DNA of 64,000 nucleotides from Desulfofarcimen acetoxidans DSM 771 (GTDB taxonomy: Bacteria; Bacillota; Desulfotomaculia; Desulfotomaculales; Desulfofarciminaceae), in contig NC_013216.1 in the NCBI RefSeq assembly GCF_000024205.1, positions 3,658,001 through 3,722,000 on the forward strand. Direction: 5' to 3'. Below the pieces are notes generated by a model that was not told where the DNA came from, searched no databases, and was given only the letters and a program-made list of their open reading frames with translations. The stretch's first letter is position 1. Each line of letters opens with the position of its first letter. Below, one piece after another: positions 55,225 through 63,838 of the stretch. A program made the translations under genes and the position numbers.

Positions 55225-57903
55225 TTATTCAGCTTTTTCCAGTTTAACAGCAGCTATCTTATATTCACCAGTCTTGCTAACCGGGTCAAAAGCATTAACA
55301 GTAAGCTGGTTAGTAGGAGTCTCCGCATGGTGAAAGCTCATCCAGATCATTCCCGGCGGTACTTTATCGGTTACTGCTATCTTAGTTGTAAGAGAACCGC
55401 GGCGTGATGCAACTTCCACTTTATCACCGGTATTAACCCCCAGAACGCAGGCATCAATTGGGTTAACTTGAGCCATTTCTTCAGGTCTGTGAGTGCCCAA
55501 ACCTTTCGAATGACGAGTCGTAACATTATAGTGGTATAAAATGCGGCCGGTCGACAACAGATACGGGTATTCAGCGTCAGGCAGTTCTGCCGGAGGCACA
55601 TGTTCGATGCCCTTTAACAACCCTTTGCCTCTGGTGAAGCTCTGAGTATGCAGTATCGGCGTTCCCGGGTGATCCAGCGTCGGGCAGGGCCATTGCAAGC
55701 CTTTTGCATCAATTCTGTCATAATTCATCCCGCCATATGAGGGAGTTAAAGCAGCCATTTCATCAAATATTTCTCCGGGCCAACTGTAATTCATGGGATA
55801 ACCCATACGGTTGCTGACAGAACAAACGATTTCCCAGTCAGCTTTAGAATCCGCAATAGGCTCGATAGCCTTACGAACCCTCTGCACTCTTCTCTCAGAG
55901 TTAGTGAAGGTACCGTCCTTCTCCGCAAAACTTGCCCCCGGGAGTATTACATCAGCATATTTAGCCGTTTCTGACATAAAAATTTCCTGCACCACTAAGA
56001 ATTCAAGATTATTCATAGCTTTGTGAATATGGTGCGCATCAGGATCTGTTAGCACCGGATCTTCTCCCATTATATACATAGCCTTTATTTTGCCTTCAAC
56101 AGCGGAATCCATAATATCCGGAATCATTAAACCAAGTTTGCCGGACAGCTTAACTCCCCATGCCTTCTCAAACTTAGCCTGTGCCTCCGGACTAACCACT
56201 TGTTGATACCCTGGATACACATTGGGCAATGCCCCCATATCACAGGCACCCTGCACATTATTCTGACCACGCTGCGGATTCACACCCGAACCTGCCCTGC
56301 CGATATGACCTGTCAGCATAGCCATATTGGCAGTACTCATAACATTGTCCACACCGCACACATGCTCAGTAATACCCAGTGTGTAGCAAATCAGCGCATT
56401 ATGAGAAGTGGCATAAAGTCTCGCCACATCATATAAGATCTCTGCCGGAACACCGGTGATTTCTGAGACTTTTTCCGGCGGGTATTTTTCTACTGTTGCC
56501 TTAAGTTCTTCAAAACCCTCAGTGCGTTCTTCCACGAATCTTTTATCATAAAGATCTTCTTTAATAATAATATGCATTAACCCATTCATCAACGGGATAT
56601 CTGTACCAGGTTTGTGCTGCAACCAGTAATCGGCTCTCTCCGCCAGTTCAATTCTGCGGGGATCAGCCACCACTAATTTAGTACCTTTCTGCACAGCCTG
56701 AAGCATTTTAGCACCGGCTATCGGGTGTGCTTCAGTAGCATTAGCACCGATAACAAACAATAAATCAGTTGTTAAGATATCATTAAAAGAGTTGGTCATT
56801 GCACCACTTCCAAAACTTATAGCCAAACCGGCCACAGTCGAGGCATGGCAAGTGCGTGCACAGTGATCGACATTATTGGTGCCTATGCGGGCACGGATGA
56901 ATTTTTGCAGCACATAATTATCTTCATTGGTGCAGCGTGCTGAAGAAAGTGCGGCAATGGCATCACTGCCGTATTTATCTTTTATTTCACCTAATTTGGC
57001 TGCCACCAGATCCAAAGCCTCATCCCAGGTGGCTTCAACAAATTCACCGTTTTTCTTAATCAAAGGCCTGGTTAAACGCTGCGGGCTGTGAATATAATCT
57101 GTTCCAAAACGTCCTTTTATGCACGTATGGCGCCCGTTAACCGGACTGTCCGGGTTGGAGGTAACACCGATTACTTTTCCGTCCTTGACGTTCAAGTCAT
57201 AATTGCAGCCTACACCGCAGAAGGGGCAGGTAGTGCGAACCTTTTTAACTTCCCAGGTACGTCCTTTACCCAACATAGCCTTTTCACTCAAAGCACCCAC
57301 CGGGCAAACAGCAACACAACTGCCGCAAAAAACGCATTCCGATTCTCCTAAAGGCAAATCCATGGCCGGGCTTACTTTAGCATCAAAGCCTCGATAAGCA
57401 AAATCAATCACACTGCGGCCTTGTATTTCCGCACAAGCCCGGACGCACTTGCCGCAAAGAATACATTTATTCATGTCTCTAACAATAAAGGGGTTTTCAT
57501 TTTCGATAGGATAATTGTGTTTTTCTCCGGGAAAGGCATTTCCCTGAACATCGTAACGGTAAGCATAATTCTGCAGGCTGCAGGCACCGTTTTTACTACA
57601 TATCAGGCAATCTATTGGATGATTGGCCAGCATCAGTTCAAGAATTGTTTTACGAGCTTCTACCACAGCTTCGGATTCGGTAAAAACCACCATTCCGTCC
57701 GTCGCTTCGGTAACACAAGAAGCCGGCAGGTTACGCATGCCCGGAATTTCCACAACACATATACGGCAGGCTCCAAATCTGGTGAGTTCCTGATCATGAC
57801 AAAGGGTGGGAATATCAACGCCTATTTTTCTGGCAGCATACAACACAGAGGTTCCTTTGGGAACAGTCACTTGTTGACCATTAATAGTTAAAGTTACAGA
57901 AGA
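55225..57903 (-). CDS. Cysteine-type formate dehydrogenase catalytic subunit (FdhA2)
   Basis: The protein (892 aa from the GTG at 57901-57903, eight bases after GAGGAGGT) has the same domain order as FdhA1 and is very similar throughout. At the active-site position it has Cys in ARTCHASTVAG instead of selenocysteine. Cysteine enzymes of this family are usually slower but independent of selenium supply. Its own nuoE, nuoF and iron-sulfur partner genes are decayed or missing, so it must share the subunits encoded at 51558-54970 or work alone. Confidence 0.92.
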   Translation of the reverse strand, partial: SSVTLTINGQQVTVPKGTSVLYAARKIGVDIPTLCHDQELTRFGACRICVVEIPGMRNLPASCVTEATDGMVVFTESEAVVEARKTILELMLANHPIDCLICSKNGACSLQNYAYRYDVQGNAFPGEKHNYPIENENPFIVRDMNKCILCGKCVRACAEIQGRSVIDFAYRGFDAKVSPAMDLPLGESECVFCGSCVAVCPVGALSEKAMLGKGRTWEVKKVRTTCPFCGVGCNYDLNVKDGKVIGVTSNPDSPVNGRHTCIKGRFGTDYIHSPQRLTRPLIKKNGEFVEATWDEALDLVAAKLGEIKDKYGSDAIAALSSARCTNEDNYVLQKFIRARIGTNNVDHCARTCHASTVAGLAISFGSGAMTNSFNDILTTDLLFVIGANATEAHPIAGAKMLQAVQKGTKLVVADPRRIELAERADYWLQHKPGTDIPLMNGLMHIIIKEDLYDKRFVEERTEGFEELKATVEKYPPEKVSEITGVPAEILYDVARLYATSHNALICYTLGITEHVCGVDNVMSTANMAMLTGHIGRAGSGVNPQRGQNNVQGACDMGALPNVYPGYQQVVSPEAQAKFEKAWGVKLSGKLGLMIPDIMDSAVEGKIKAMYIMGEDPVLTDPDAHHIHKAMNNLEFLVVQEIFMSETAKYADVILPGASFAEKDGTFTNSERRVQRVRKAIEPIADSKADWEIVCSVSNRMGYPMNYSWPGEIFDEMAALTPSYGGMNYDRIDAKGLQWPCPTLDHPGTPILHTQSFTRGKGLLKGIEHVPPAELPDAEYPYLLSTGRILYHYNVTTRHSKGLGTHRPEEMAQVNPIDACVLGVNTGDKVEVASRRGSLTTKIAVTDKVPPGMIWMSFHHAETPTNQLTVNAFDPVSKTGEYKIAAVKLEKAE

Positions 57904-58009
57904 CACTATTTTATACCTCCTCATGGAAATTAATTAAAGCATAACAAATAACAGGATATTATATAAATATCCACACTTTACATAATTTCTGTTACATGGG
58001 AGGCAGTCA

Positions 58010-58200
58010 GATTATTCACAGCAGGTATATCCACTATGCATACATTATAACTTCCCTAACTGGGAAATCATGGATGATGTCAAAAAGTAGAAATAAACAC
58101 CCTGGCTGGCCTGGCTGCTTCCAAAACAGTTATTTTATTGGCTACGGCAATTTTGATTCCGCTTACAATTGAAGTAACGGACATTTTTTATCACCGAAAC
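58010..58200 (-). pseudogene. Remnant of the NuoG-like subunit gene (second copy)
   Basis: The stretch aligns with the first 170 bases of the gene at 51558, read in the same orientation, including GATCATGG..TGTCAAAAAGTAG and AATTGAAGTAACGGACATTT, but with many changes and no open frame. The sequence after it (about 58190-58260) also matches the gap upstream of 52496. Confidence 0.65.
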
Positions 58201-58368
58201 CGTGCTGTCACTATGTCTCTAGAAATTGACAACACTTCCCGGTTTTCCCCCTCTCTGTTATTAAATTAAGTAAGCCCGGCACACGCAAATACTGCACAGG
58301 GCAAGATAGAACTACGCAACAATCGGTAAAAAAATCTTACATTTCAACTCATTAATACCCTGACTTGC

Positions 58369-58700
58369 TCAACTAATCTTTACAAATGGCATCAAACTCA
58401 CAGCCCCGCACGTGGCAGGCTGTACCCTGACAGACATGAATATGTTACGCCCACGGGGTTTTAAGTGAAACTGGGCATAGAAGGTGGCCACACCGTAAAT
58501 TTTGCTAAAGAGAATCCTCAAATCTTCAGCAATTTGCTGCATTACCTCCTTTGGGAGATATCCGTAAATATCCTGCCCTCCCGGCAGTACAGGAACAATT
58601 ACCCCTTTATATCCCATAAACTTTTGCAATAGCTCCTGCAATGCCTGCTGTTTCGGAATAATAGTGTTGTTTGAACATCCACATGTGCAAACAACCGGTT
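58369..58700 (-). pseudogene. Fused remnant of nuoE-like and nuoF-like genes (second copy)
   Basis: The frame follows the NuoE-like protein from the CTCGC N-terminus through YKGVIVPVLPGGQDIYGYLP and FHLKPRGRNI. It shifts frame before the cluster cysteines and then joins, at a GCACGTGGCAGGC string, the last codons of the nuoF-like gene (matching the sequence around 52604). Almost all of nuoF and the end of nuoE were lost in one deletion. The TTG start of the intact copy is changed here. Confidence 0.75.
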
Positions 58701-58716
58701 TTTTATTTCCCTCCTC

Positions 58717-59298
58717 TCAACTTTCAGACAGTTTCTTGATTACCCGGTTTTCTGTTACTACATAGTGTACCGGGCAATCATGACTTTGTTGATAAACCTT
58801 GGCATGAATTTGCATTTCAAAAGCCAGGGCTATAAATACTGTACCCGGCCTGGTGCGGGGTAGAAACCTGTCATAAAACCCTGCCCCGTAACCCAACCGG
58901 TTACATTCCTCATCAAAAGCTACTCCAGGAACAATAATTAAATCCAAATCCTCCGGTTCCAGAGGTCTAATGCATTCCTGTCTGGGTTCCAATATACCGT
59001 AAGTACCTTCGGTTAAGTCACCGGGATAATCCATAATCTGTGAAGGGGTAAGACGCTTGGTAGCAACATCAGAGACGGGTATGGATATTCTCTTCCCTTT
59101 GGAAAGAGCATCAATAATTATTTTATCAGTCTGAACTTCATTGCGGAAATCCAGATAAAGCATGATAGTGGAGGCCTTTGCATATTCATCCATAGACAAC
59201 ACCCGCTGCTGTATTATATCACTCTTTTCTTTAGCTTCCGCGGCAGGAATAGCTTTCCTGTCCTCCATAACTCTTTTTCTCAATTCACTTTTCGACAC
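58717..59298 (-). CDS. 5-formyltetrahydrofolate cyclo-ligase
   Basis: The 193-residue enzyme converts 5-formyl-THF to 5,10-methenyl-THF with ATP. Visible features are the N-terminal SKSELRKRVMEDRKAI, YLDFRNEVQT, and the signature VPGVAFDEECNRLGYGAGFYDRFL. It starts at GTG with GGAGGAG upstream. It heads the formate dehydrogenase operon, and a remnant duplicate stands in the same place before the other copy. The pairing links formate and one-carbon folate metabolism, as expected for an anaerobe with a Wood-Ljungdahl-type route. Confidence 0.9.
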   Translation of the reverse strand: MSKSELRKRVMEDRKAIPAAEAKEKSDIIQQRVLSMDEYAKASTIMLYLDFRNEVQTDKIIIDALSKGKRISIPVSDVATKRLTPSQIMDYPGDLTEGTYGILEPRQECIRPLEPEDLDLIIVPGVAFDEECNRLGYGAGFYDRFLPRTRPGTVFIALAFEMQIHAKVYQQSHDCPVHYVVTENRVIKKLSES

Positions 59299-59359
59299 GG
59301 GAACTCCTCCCTAAAATTCTGACTTATTAAAAGATTTAAATTCTTCGTTACAAATAAAA

Positions 59360-59382
59360 TTTCCTCCTGCAAAAGGAGGAAA
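59360..59382 (-). terminator. Hairpin in the leader of the cyclo-ligase gene
   Basis: TTTCCTCC and GGAGGAAA form an 8-bp hairpin followed by TTTTATTT on the minus strand. It lies between the ACT-protein gene and the cyclo-ligase gene and may end upstream transcription or attenuate the fdh operon. A related but weaker version is kept in the duplicated leader at about 55190. Confidence 0.5.
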
Positions 59383-59415
59383 AATAGAACTTTTCAAAAT
59401 AAACTTATAATTCAA

Positions 59416-59436
59416 ATACCGGGAGATTCCCGGTAT
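59416..59436 (-). terminator. Hairpin overlapping the ACT-gene stop
   Basis: ATACCGGGA and TCCCGGTAT (9 bp, 3-base loop) overlap the stop codon and are followed by TTTG then AT-rich sequence on the minus strand. Confidence 0.6.
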
Positions 59437-59867
59437 TACAACCTGTATACTTCATCTCCGGCCAATATATTAACATTTTTTTCTTGTAAAGCTATTATGG
59501 CCTCGTCTATTTGTTCTACGCGAAAGACTACCAATGCAGCGTTGGAGGCTTTCTGTAAAAAGGCATACAAATATTCAATATTAATGCCCGCCTGTTTTAA
59601 TACTTCCAGTATATTGCTGAGACCGCCCGGCTCATCTCTAACTTCAACTGCCAGAACCTCGGTGACACTGACAGTAAAACCGTCCTCTTTCAGCACAGTA
59701 AAAGCCTTGTCAGGGTCATTGACAATTAAACGCAAAATGCCGAAATCTGTAGTATCGGCAATGGAGAGAGCCCGGATATTGATATTATTGTTGCCCAGCA
59801 CCTGAGTTACCCTGGCTAAACGGCCTGATTTGTTTTCCAGAAAGACTGATACTTGTTTTACTTTCAC
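59436..59867 (-). CDS. Tandem ACT-domain protein
   Basis: The 143-residue protein has two ACT domains (about 1-68 and 69-143), with [33 protein letters not shown] and [21 protein letters not shown]. Such stand-alone tandem ACT proteins are thought to sense small ligands, often amino acids, and no catalytic domain is attached. I chose the GTG at 59865-59867 because AGGAGGTG lies upstream; the longer TTG-started frame contains that ribosome site. Confidence 0.8.
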   Translation of the reverse strand: MKVKQVSVFLENKSGRLARVTQVLGNNNINIRALSIADTTDFGILRLIVNDPDKAFTVLKEDGFTVSVTEVLAVEVRDEPGGLSNILEVLKQAGINIEYLYAFLQKASNAALVVFRVEQIDEAIIALQEKNVNILAGDEVYRL

Positions 59868-60065
59868 AAACAAACACCTCCTACGCAACTATTTAATAAA
59901 TAAAGTATAACATATCGGTGAATAAAAAATATATACTCTGTTTTGGTTGCATACCAATCAATGGGGTTAGGGCTTCGCTGGGATAACCATAGCACACCCT
60001 ACATCCTCCATATTTGAGAAAATACTTTACCATACAATATTGCTGTACCATTAATTAACCGCGAA

Positions 60066-61499
60066 TTATAAAGCCACAACTACAATACCAAATTCCTCCG
60101 ACAGGTCTAAGTAGGATTTGCCTGATAAATCCCTTCCCTTTAGATCAAAGGCCAAACCGGGTAAAAGTATTAAATCAGGCTGCCAGCCGGAATCATTAAG
60201 CCATTCCCTTAAAGCCAGGGCAAAATCATCTACAGTCAAAAGTCCGGCGGACATTATTGAACCTCCGAAAAAGTGGTTTGCCGCAGCCAGAACTTGTACT
60301 TCCGCCGGGTAATCAAAAAATCTTTCTACACCTATTTTGATTAATTGCTCCGCCAGAACAGAAGTCAGCACCAGTACACTGTTCGCCCGATTTTTTCTTG
60401 CCGCATCAACCATATCGTAAATCATATCAGGATGCAGGTCATAATCCATTACCAGTCCCGATGTTTGGCCTCTCTCTTTAAAAACCCGCACTTCAAGCTC
60501 TTCACTTGCATCGTCAATAGCTGCATTATACTCATAAGAAATATTGCCCGGCAAAGTTATACCGGATTTCTTTGTTCTTCGCACCCTCAGTCGAGGATTA
60601 GAGGCCACTAATATATTGCTGAAAACCTGTACCCTAGTTAACGCTTCTTTACCGTTTACAGACAGTACCCTGTCTCCGGCTCTCAGCCCGGCTGCCTGGG
60701 CCGGAGAGGCTTTTAACACACCGGTTATTTCCGCTCTAAGATCCGCCAGCATTTGGGGTTCAAAGGTTAAGGGGAGACTCACCTTTGACCTTAGCTCAAG
60801 CACGAAGTTTTTTAATTCCGACCAGAGGGAAAGCTTAAAGCGCAGCTGTTTTTCCGCCAGATTGGTATAGCCGGGCATGAATATTCTTACAGTTTGAGCA
60901 CCGCAGCTTTCCATATAGAGAACGGTTTTCTCTATGTCCGTCCAACCGGTCAACCAGGGCATGGCTACTATGCTGCCGTGCCATTCTAAACCTGCACTGC
61001 CCAGTAACTCCGCTGCCAGCACAGCCTCTTGAGCCCGCCGGTCAGACATCAGTATCTGACGCATTCTAACATCTGCGCTGTTAAGTGACAGGTTAATGGT
61101 TATGCCGCCCAGAGAAGCTAAAAAATCAATCATTATTTTATCCAAAAGGGTACCGTTAGAAGTAATGCGAATATTGGCAGCAGGCATTCTTTCACGTATT
61201 AGTTTAAGCACCGAAACTATCTGCGGGTGTGTAAAGGGTTCCCCCTCCAGTATTCTGGTTACAGACTCACCTATGACAACAGGTTTGTTCGCATCCATAA
61301 AATCCAATGTTTCTTTTATTTCCCGCAAGCTTCGATGACCGGTACGAAAAGCCTCCACAGAAGGCGGATTCTGGCGGTGACTGCAAAATATGCACTGCAC
61401 ATTACAAACAGATGTTAGCGGTAAAATATTAGCGTTCTGTGCACTTTGCAAAACAAGAGTTCGAATATAGTTATTTGAGTTTTTTATGTACATATTCAC
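60066..61499 (-). CDS. Radical SAM protein with PDZ and DUF512-like domains
   Basis: The 477-residue protein has a radical SAM core (about 25-235) with the cluster motif CNVQCIFC, GEPFTHP and ITSNGTLLD. A PDZ domain (about 255-305, ASPAQAAGLRAGDRVLSVNG) sits inside rather than at an end. The C-terminus (about 395-477) is similar to DUF512 proteins (VLAANHFFGGSIMSAGLLTVDD). Typical family members start with PDZ. The order here is different. The substrate is unknown. The start at 61499 has no clear ribosome site. Confidence 0.72.
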   Translation of the reverse strand: MNMYIKNSNNYIRTLVLQSAQNANILPLTSVCNVQCIFCSHRQNPPSVEAFRTGHRSLREIKETLDFMDANKPVVIGESVTRILEGEPFTHPQIVSVLKLIRERMPAANIRITSNGTLLDKIMIDFLASLGGITINLSLNSADVRMRQILMSDRRAQEAVLAAELLGSAGLEWHGSIVAMPWLTGWTDIEKTVLYMESCGAQTVRIFMPGYTNLAEKQLRFKLSLWSELKNFVLELRSKVSLPLTFEPQMLADLRAEITGVLKASPAQAAGLRAGDRVLSVNGKEALTRVQVFSNILVASNPRLRVRRTKKSGITLPGNISYEYNAAIDDASEELEVRVFKERGQTSGLVMDYDLHPDMIYDMVDAARKNRANSVLVLTSVLAEQLIKIGVERFFDYPAEVQVLAAANHFFGGSIMSAGLLTVDDFALALREWLNDSGWQPDLILLPGLAFDLKGRDLSGKSYLDLSEEFGIVVVAL

Positions 61500-61526
61500 C
61501 CACAGGCTAACCCCTTATATAATAAG

Positions 61527-61570
61527 TTATCAACAGACTTATCCACAATATCCACAGAAATAAATCCACA
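61527..61570. other. Cluster of DnaA-box-like 9-mers
   Basis: Within 44 bases lie TTATCAACA (61527), TTATCCACA (61539, exact consensus TTATNCACA), ATATCCACA (61548) and AAATCCACA (61562), all on the plus strand. They occupy the gap between tsaD and the radical SAM gene. They could be a DnaA-binding regulatory or titration site. No AT-rich unwinding element or dnaA/dnaN gene is present to support an origin. Confidence 0.45.
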
Positions 61571-61625
61571 GACTCTTCAAGTTGTCAATATAGAACAGGA
61601 TACTAAATTATTTTCGTATTTTCAA

Positions 61626-62648
61626 CTAATATCGACATTCGCCCAGTCTTAAACCGGGTATGGCATTGAGCGTCAGCGGCGCAAATTCTCCTCTTATATA
61701 TTTAAAGTGAGCAGCACAGCCGATCATAGCCGCATTATCTGTGCATAAAACCAGCGAGGGATATACTAAACGACGACCGGAAGAACAGACAGCTTTCTGA
61801 AGCTCTGTCCGCAAAAGGCTGTTGGCTGCCACCCCTCCGGCCAGCATAATTAACGACACATTATGCTCCTGTGCGGCGGTAATTGTTTTATCCACTAAAA
61901 CATCCACAGCCGCCTGTTGAAAACTTGCCGCCAGATTGGGAATATGCACAGCTTCACCACGCTGGCGGGCCCGGTGCAGGTAATTGATTACCGAAGATTT
62001 CAGTCCGCTGAAGCTAAAATCCAAACTGCCTTCCTCCAGATAGGCACGGGGAAACATAACCGCCTGAGGGTTTCCTTCCACAGCGGCTTTTTCAATCTGC
62101 GGACCGCCCGGATAACCTAAACCCAGAGTGCGGGCTACCTTGTCAAAGGCCTCTCCGGCAGCGTCATCCCTGGTCCTGCCTATCACCCGGTATTCGCCGT
62201 GACCGGCGATATATACCAGGTCAGTATGCCCGCCGGAAACTACCAGACAGAGCAAAGGAAAGGCCAAATCAGGTTCGCGGAGAAAATTGGCATATATATG
62301 CCCTTCCAGGTGATTCACACCAATGAGAGGAATATCTGCCGCGTAAGCTATAGCTTTACCGGCAGACAGCCCTACCAGCAGAGCACCGACCAGACCGGGC
62401 CCGTAAGTCACTGCAACCGCGTCCAGTTCTCCAAAACAAAGCCCGGCAGCCTGCAAAGCCTCGGCAATAACATGATTAATTAATTCCAGGTGTTTGCGGG
62501 AAGCAACCTCCGGCACAACTCCGCCAAACTTGCGATGAACGTCAATCTGTGATGAAATGATGTTGCTCAGGATCCTGGTCCCCCCGTCCAATACGGCGGC
62601 AGAAGTTTCATCACAGGATGTTTCAATTGCCAATATTTTTTCAGCCAT
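61626..62648 (-). CDS. tsaD: tRNA N6-adenosine threonylcarbamoyltransferase TsaD
   Basis: The 340-residue protein is a full-length Kae1/TsaD enzyme that transfers the threonylcarbamoyl group to A37 of ANN-decoding tRNAs. Signatures are [16 protein letters not shown], the metal-binding [18 protein letters not shown], and [15 protein letters not shown] chose the ATG at 62646-62648 because TGAGG lies nine bases upstream; the longer frame starts inside that site. The TrmO-like proteins at 14119 and 41559 belong to the family that modifies this same nucleoside further. Confidence 0.95.
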   Translation of the reverse strand: MAEKILAIETSCDETSAAVLDGGTRILSNIISSQIDVHRKFGGVVPEVASRKHLELINHVIAEALQAAGLCFGELDAVAVTYGPGLVGALLVGLSAGKAIAYAADIPLIGVNHLEGHIYANFLREPDLAFPLLCLVVSGGHTDLVYIAGHGEYRVIGRTRDDAAGEAFDKVARTLGLGYPGGPQIEKAAVEGNPQAVMFPRAYLEEGSLDFSFSGLKSSVINYLHRARQRGEAVHIPNLAASFQQAAVDVLVDKTITAAQEHNVSLIMLAGGVAANSLLRTELQKAVCSSGRRLVYPSLVLCTDNAAMIGCAAHFKYIRGEFAPLTLNAIPGLRLGECRY

Positions 62649-62785
62649 ATTTATAAACCTCATTAATATTATCAGATAAGGTATTATAACACGATCGGAG
62701 CTATGCTGCCATTTATCAAGCTAAAGCATACACTATACAGAGATACTTTTTAAACAAGAGAGACGAATAATCGGGAGTTTAACTC

Positions 62786-63496
62786 ATGACTAAACCAATA
62801 AAAATACTTTCCTTCAATATTCAAAGCGGTATGGGCATGGATAACCGGCGTTCTTTATCCAGGATCGCCTGGGTAATTAAGTGCAGTGGAGCAGATTTGG
62901 TAGGCCTGCAGGAAACGGATAAATATATGAAAAGAAGTTGCTTTAGTTCTCAAGCCAGGAAATTGGCCCGCCTGCTGGGAATGCATTATGTTTTCGGCGG
63001 AGCCTGCAAACCCGCGTTTTTTTCCCGCTTTGGCAACACCATATTGAGCAAATACCCTATCAAAGGACATAAAAACACCCTGCTGCCCGGTACCGGAGAG
63101 CAGAGAGCACTTTTAGATGTATTAATCAATATTAATAATAAAAAGATCAGGTTCTGTAATACTCACCTTGGTTTAAGTACATCTTCCAGGCAAAAACAGG
63201 TTAATAAGATTATTGAACTGCTGGGAGAGATACAACTGCCTACCATTTTAACAGGCGATTTCAACACCACACCGAATGATCCTGTTATTGAGCAGCTTAG
63301 AGCCTGTTTGGAGCGGAAATCAGTTTCTACAGAAAGCAAAAATAATGATCTTAAAACATACCCGTCTGACCGCCCGTCAGAAAAATTGGATTATATCTTT
63401 CTCTCAGCCCATTGGAAAGAAATCTGCCAGACAACATTGCCCGGCCAGGCTTCGGATCACCTGCCGCTGCTGGCAGCAGCCAGATTTATAAGCTAA
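62786..63496 (+). CDS. Endonuclease/exonuclease/phosphatase (EEP)-family protein
   Basis: The 236-residue protein has the EEP metal-site motifs in order: NIQSGMG, GLQETD, the histidine in NTHLGL, GDFNTTP and the final SDHLPL. Such enzymes hydrolyse phosphodiesters in nucleic acids, lipids or inositol phosphates. There is no signal peptide, so it acts in the cytosol. It is divergent from tsaD and stands alone. Confidence 0.85.
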   Translation: MTKPIKILSFNIQSGMGMDNRRSLSRIAWVIKCSGADLVGLQETDKYMKRSCFSSQARKLARLLGMHYVFGGACKPAFFSRFGNTILSKYPIKGHKNTLLPGTGEQRALLDVLININNKKIRFCNTHLGLSTSSRQKQVNKIIELLGEIQLPTILTGDFNTTPNDPVIEQLRACLERKSVSTESKNNDLKTYPSDRPSEKLDYIFLSAHWKEICQTTLPGQASDHLPLLAAARFIS

Positions 63497-63530
63497 AATA
63501 AAAATCCGTCATTATAGGATATTCTCAAAA

Positions 63531-63566
63531 TTACTATGATCAAAACCAAGCTTTTGATCATAGTAA
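63531..63566. terminator. 15-bp perfect hairpin after the EEP gene
   Basis: TTACTATGATCAAAA and TTTTGATCATAGTAA flank the loop CCAAGC. It lies 35 bases after the stop codon. There is no U tract after it, so it may be an RNA 3'-end stabiliser or a repeat element as easily as a terminator. Confidence 0.5.
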
Positions 63567-63659
63567 CTCCTCAGCTGCGCGTTGCTAACATATAAAAAAT
63601 TATTAACCTCCGGGGGTAATTCCGTTTTTTCACTTACATAAATTGTTCATCATGCGTTT

Positions 63660-63760
63660 GCCCCTGGTGTCAGGTTCGCTGGTTATGGGCCTACTTTTGC
63701 GTCTGGCTGACAGCGACGCTGGTATTACCCCTAAAACTAAGGCGGCTTAAAAAGCCGTCT
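63660..63760. repeat. Series of GC-rich hairpins
   Basis: Three hairpins follow each other: GCCC...GGGC (63660-63690), GCGTC...GACGC (63699-63719) and GGCGGCTT-AAAA-AGCCGTC (63741-63759). They are GC-richer than the flanks. They may be a repeat element or a structured RNA. No similarity to another part of the window was seen. Confidence 0.35.
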
Positions 63761-63838
63761 ATAACGTTTCCTTATAGAATAATTTTTAAAAAATTATTGA
63801 CATTGATCTATGGTTCCCATGTATCTAATAATTAGCAA

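Noticed and set aside
58369-58641. A short functional NuoE protein
   Set aside because: It lacks the second pair of cluster cysteines, has a frameshift and a deletion fusing it to the end of nuoF, and has lost the start codon used in the intact copy.
61527-61570. A chromosomal replication origin
   Set aside because: There is no dnaA, dnaN or AT-rich unwinding region near the boxes; only a DnaA-binding site is supportable.
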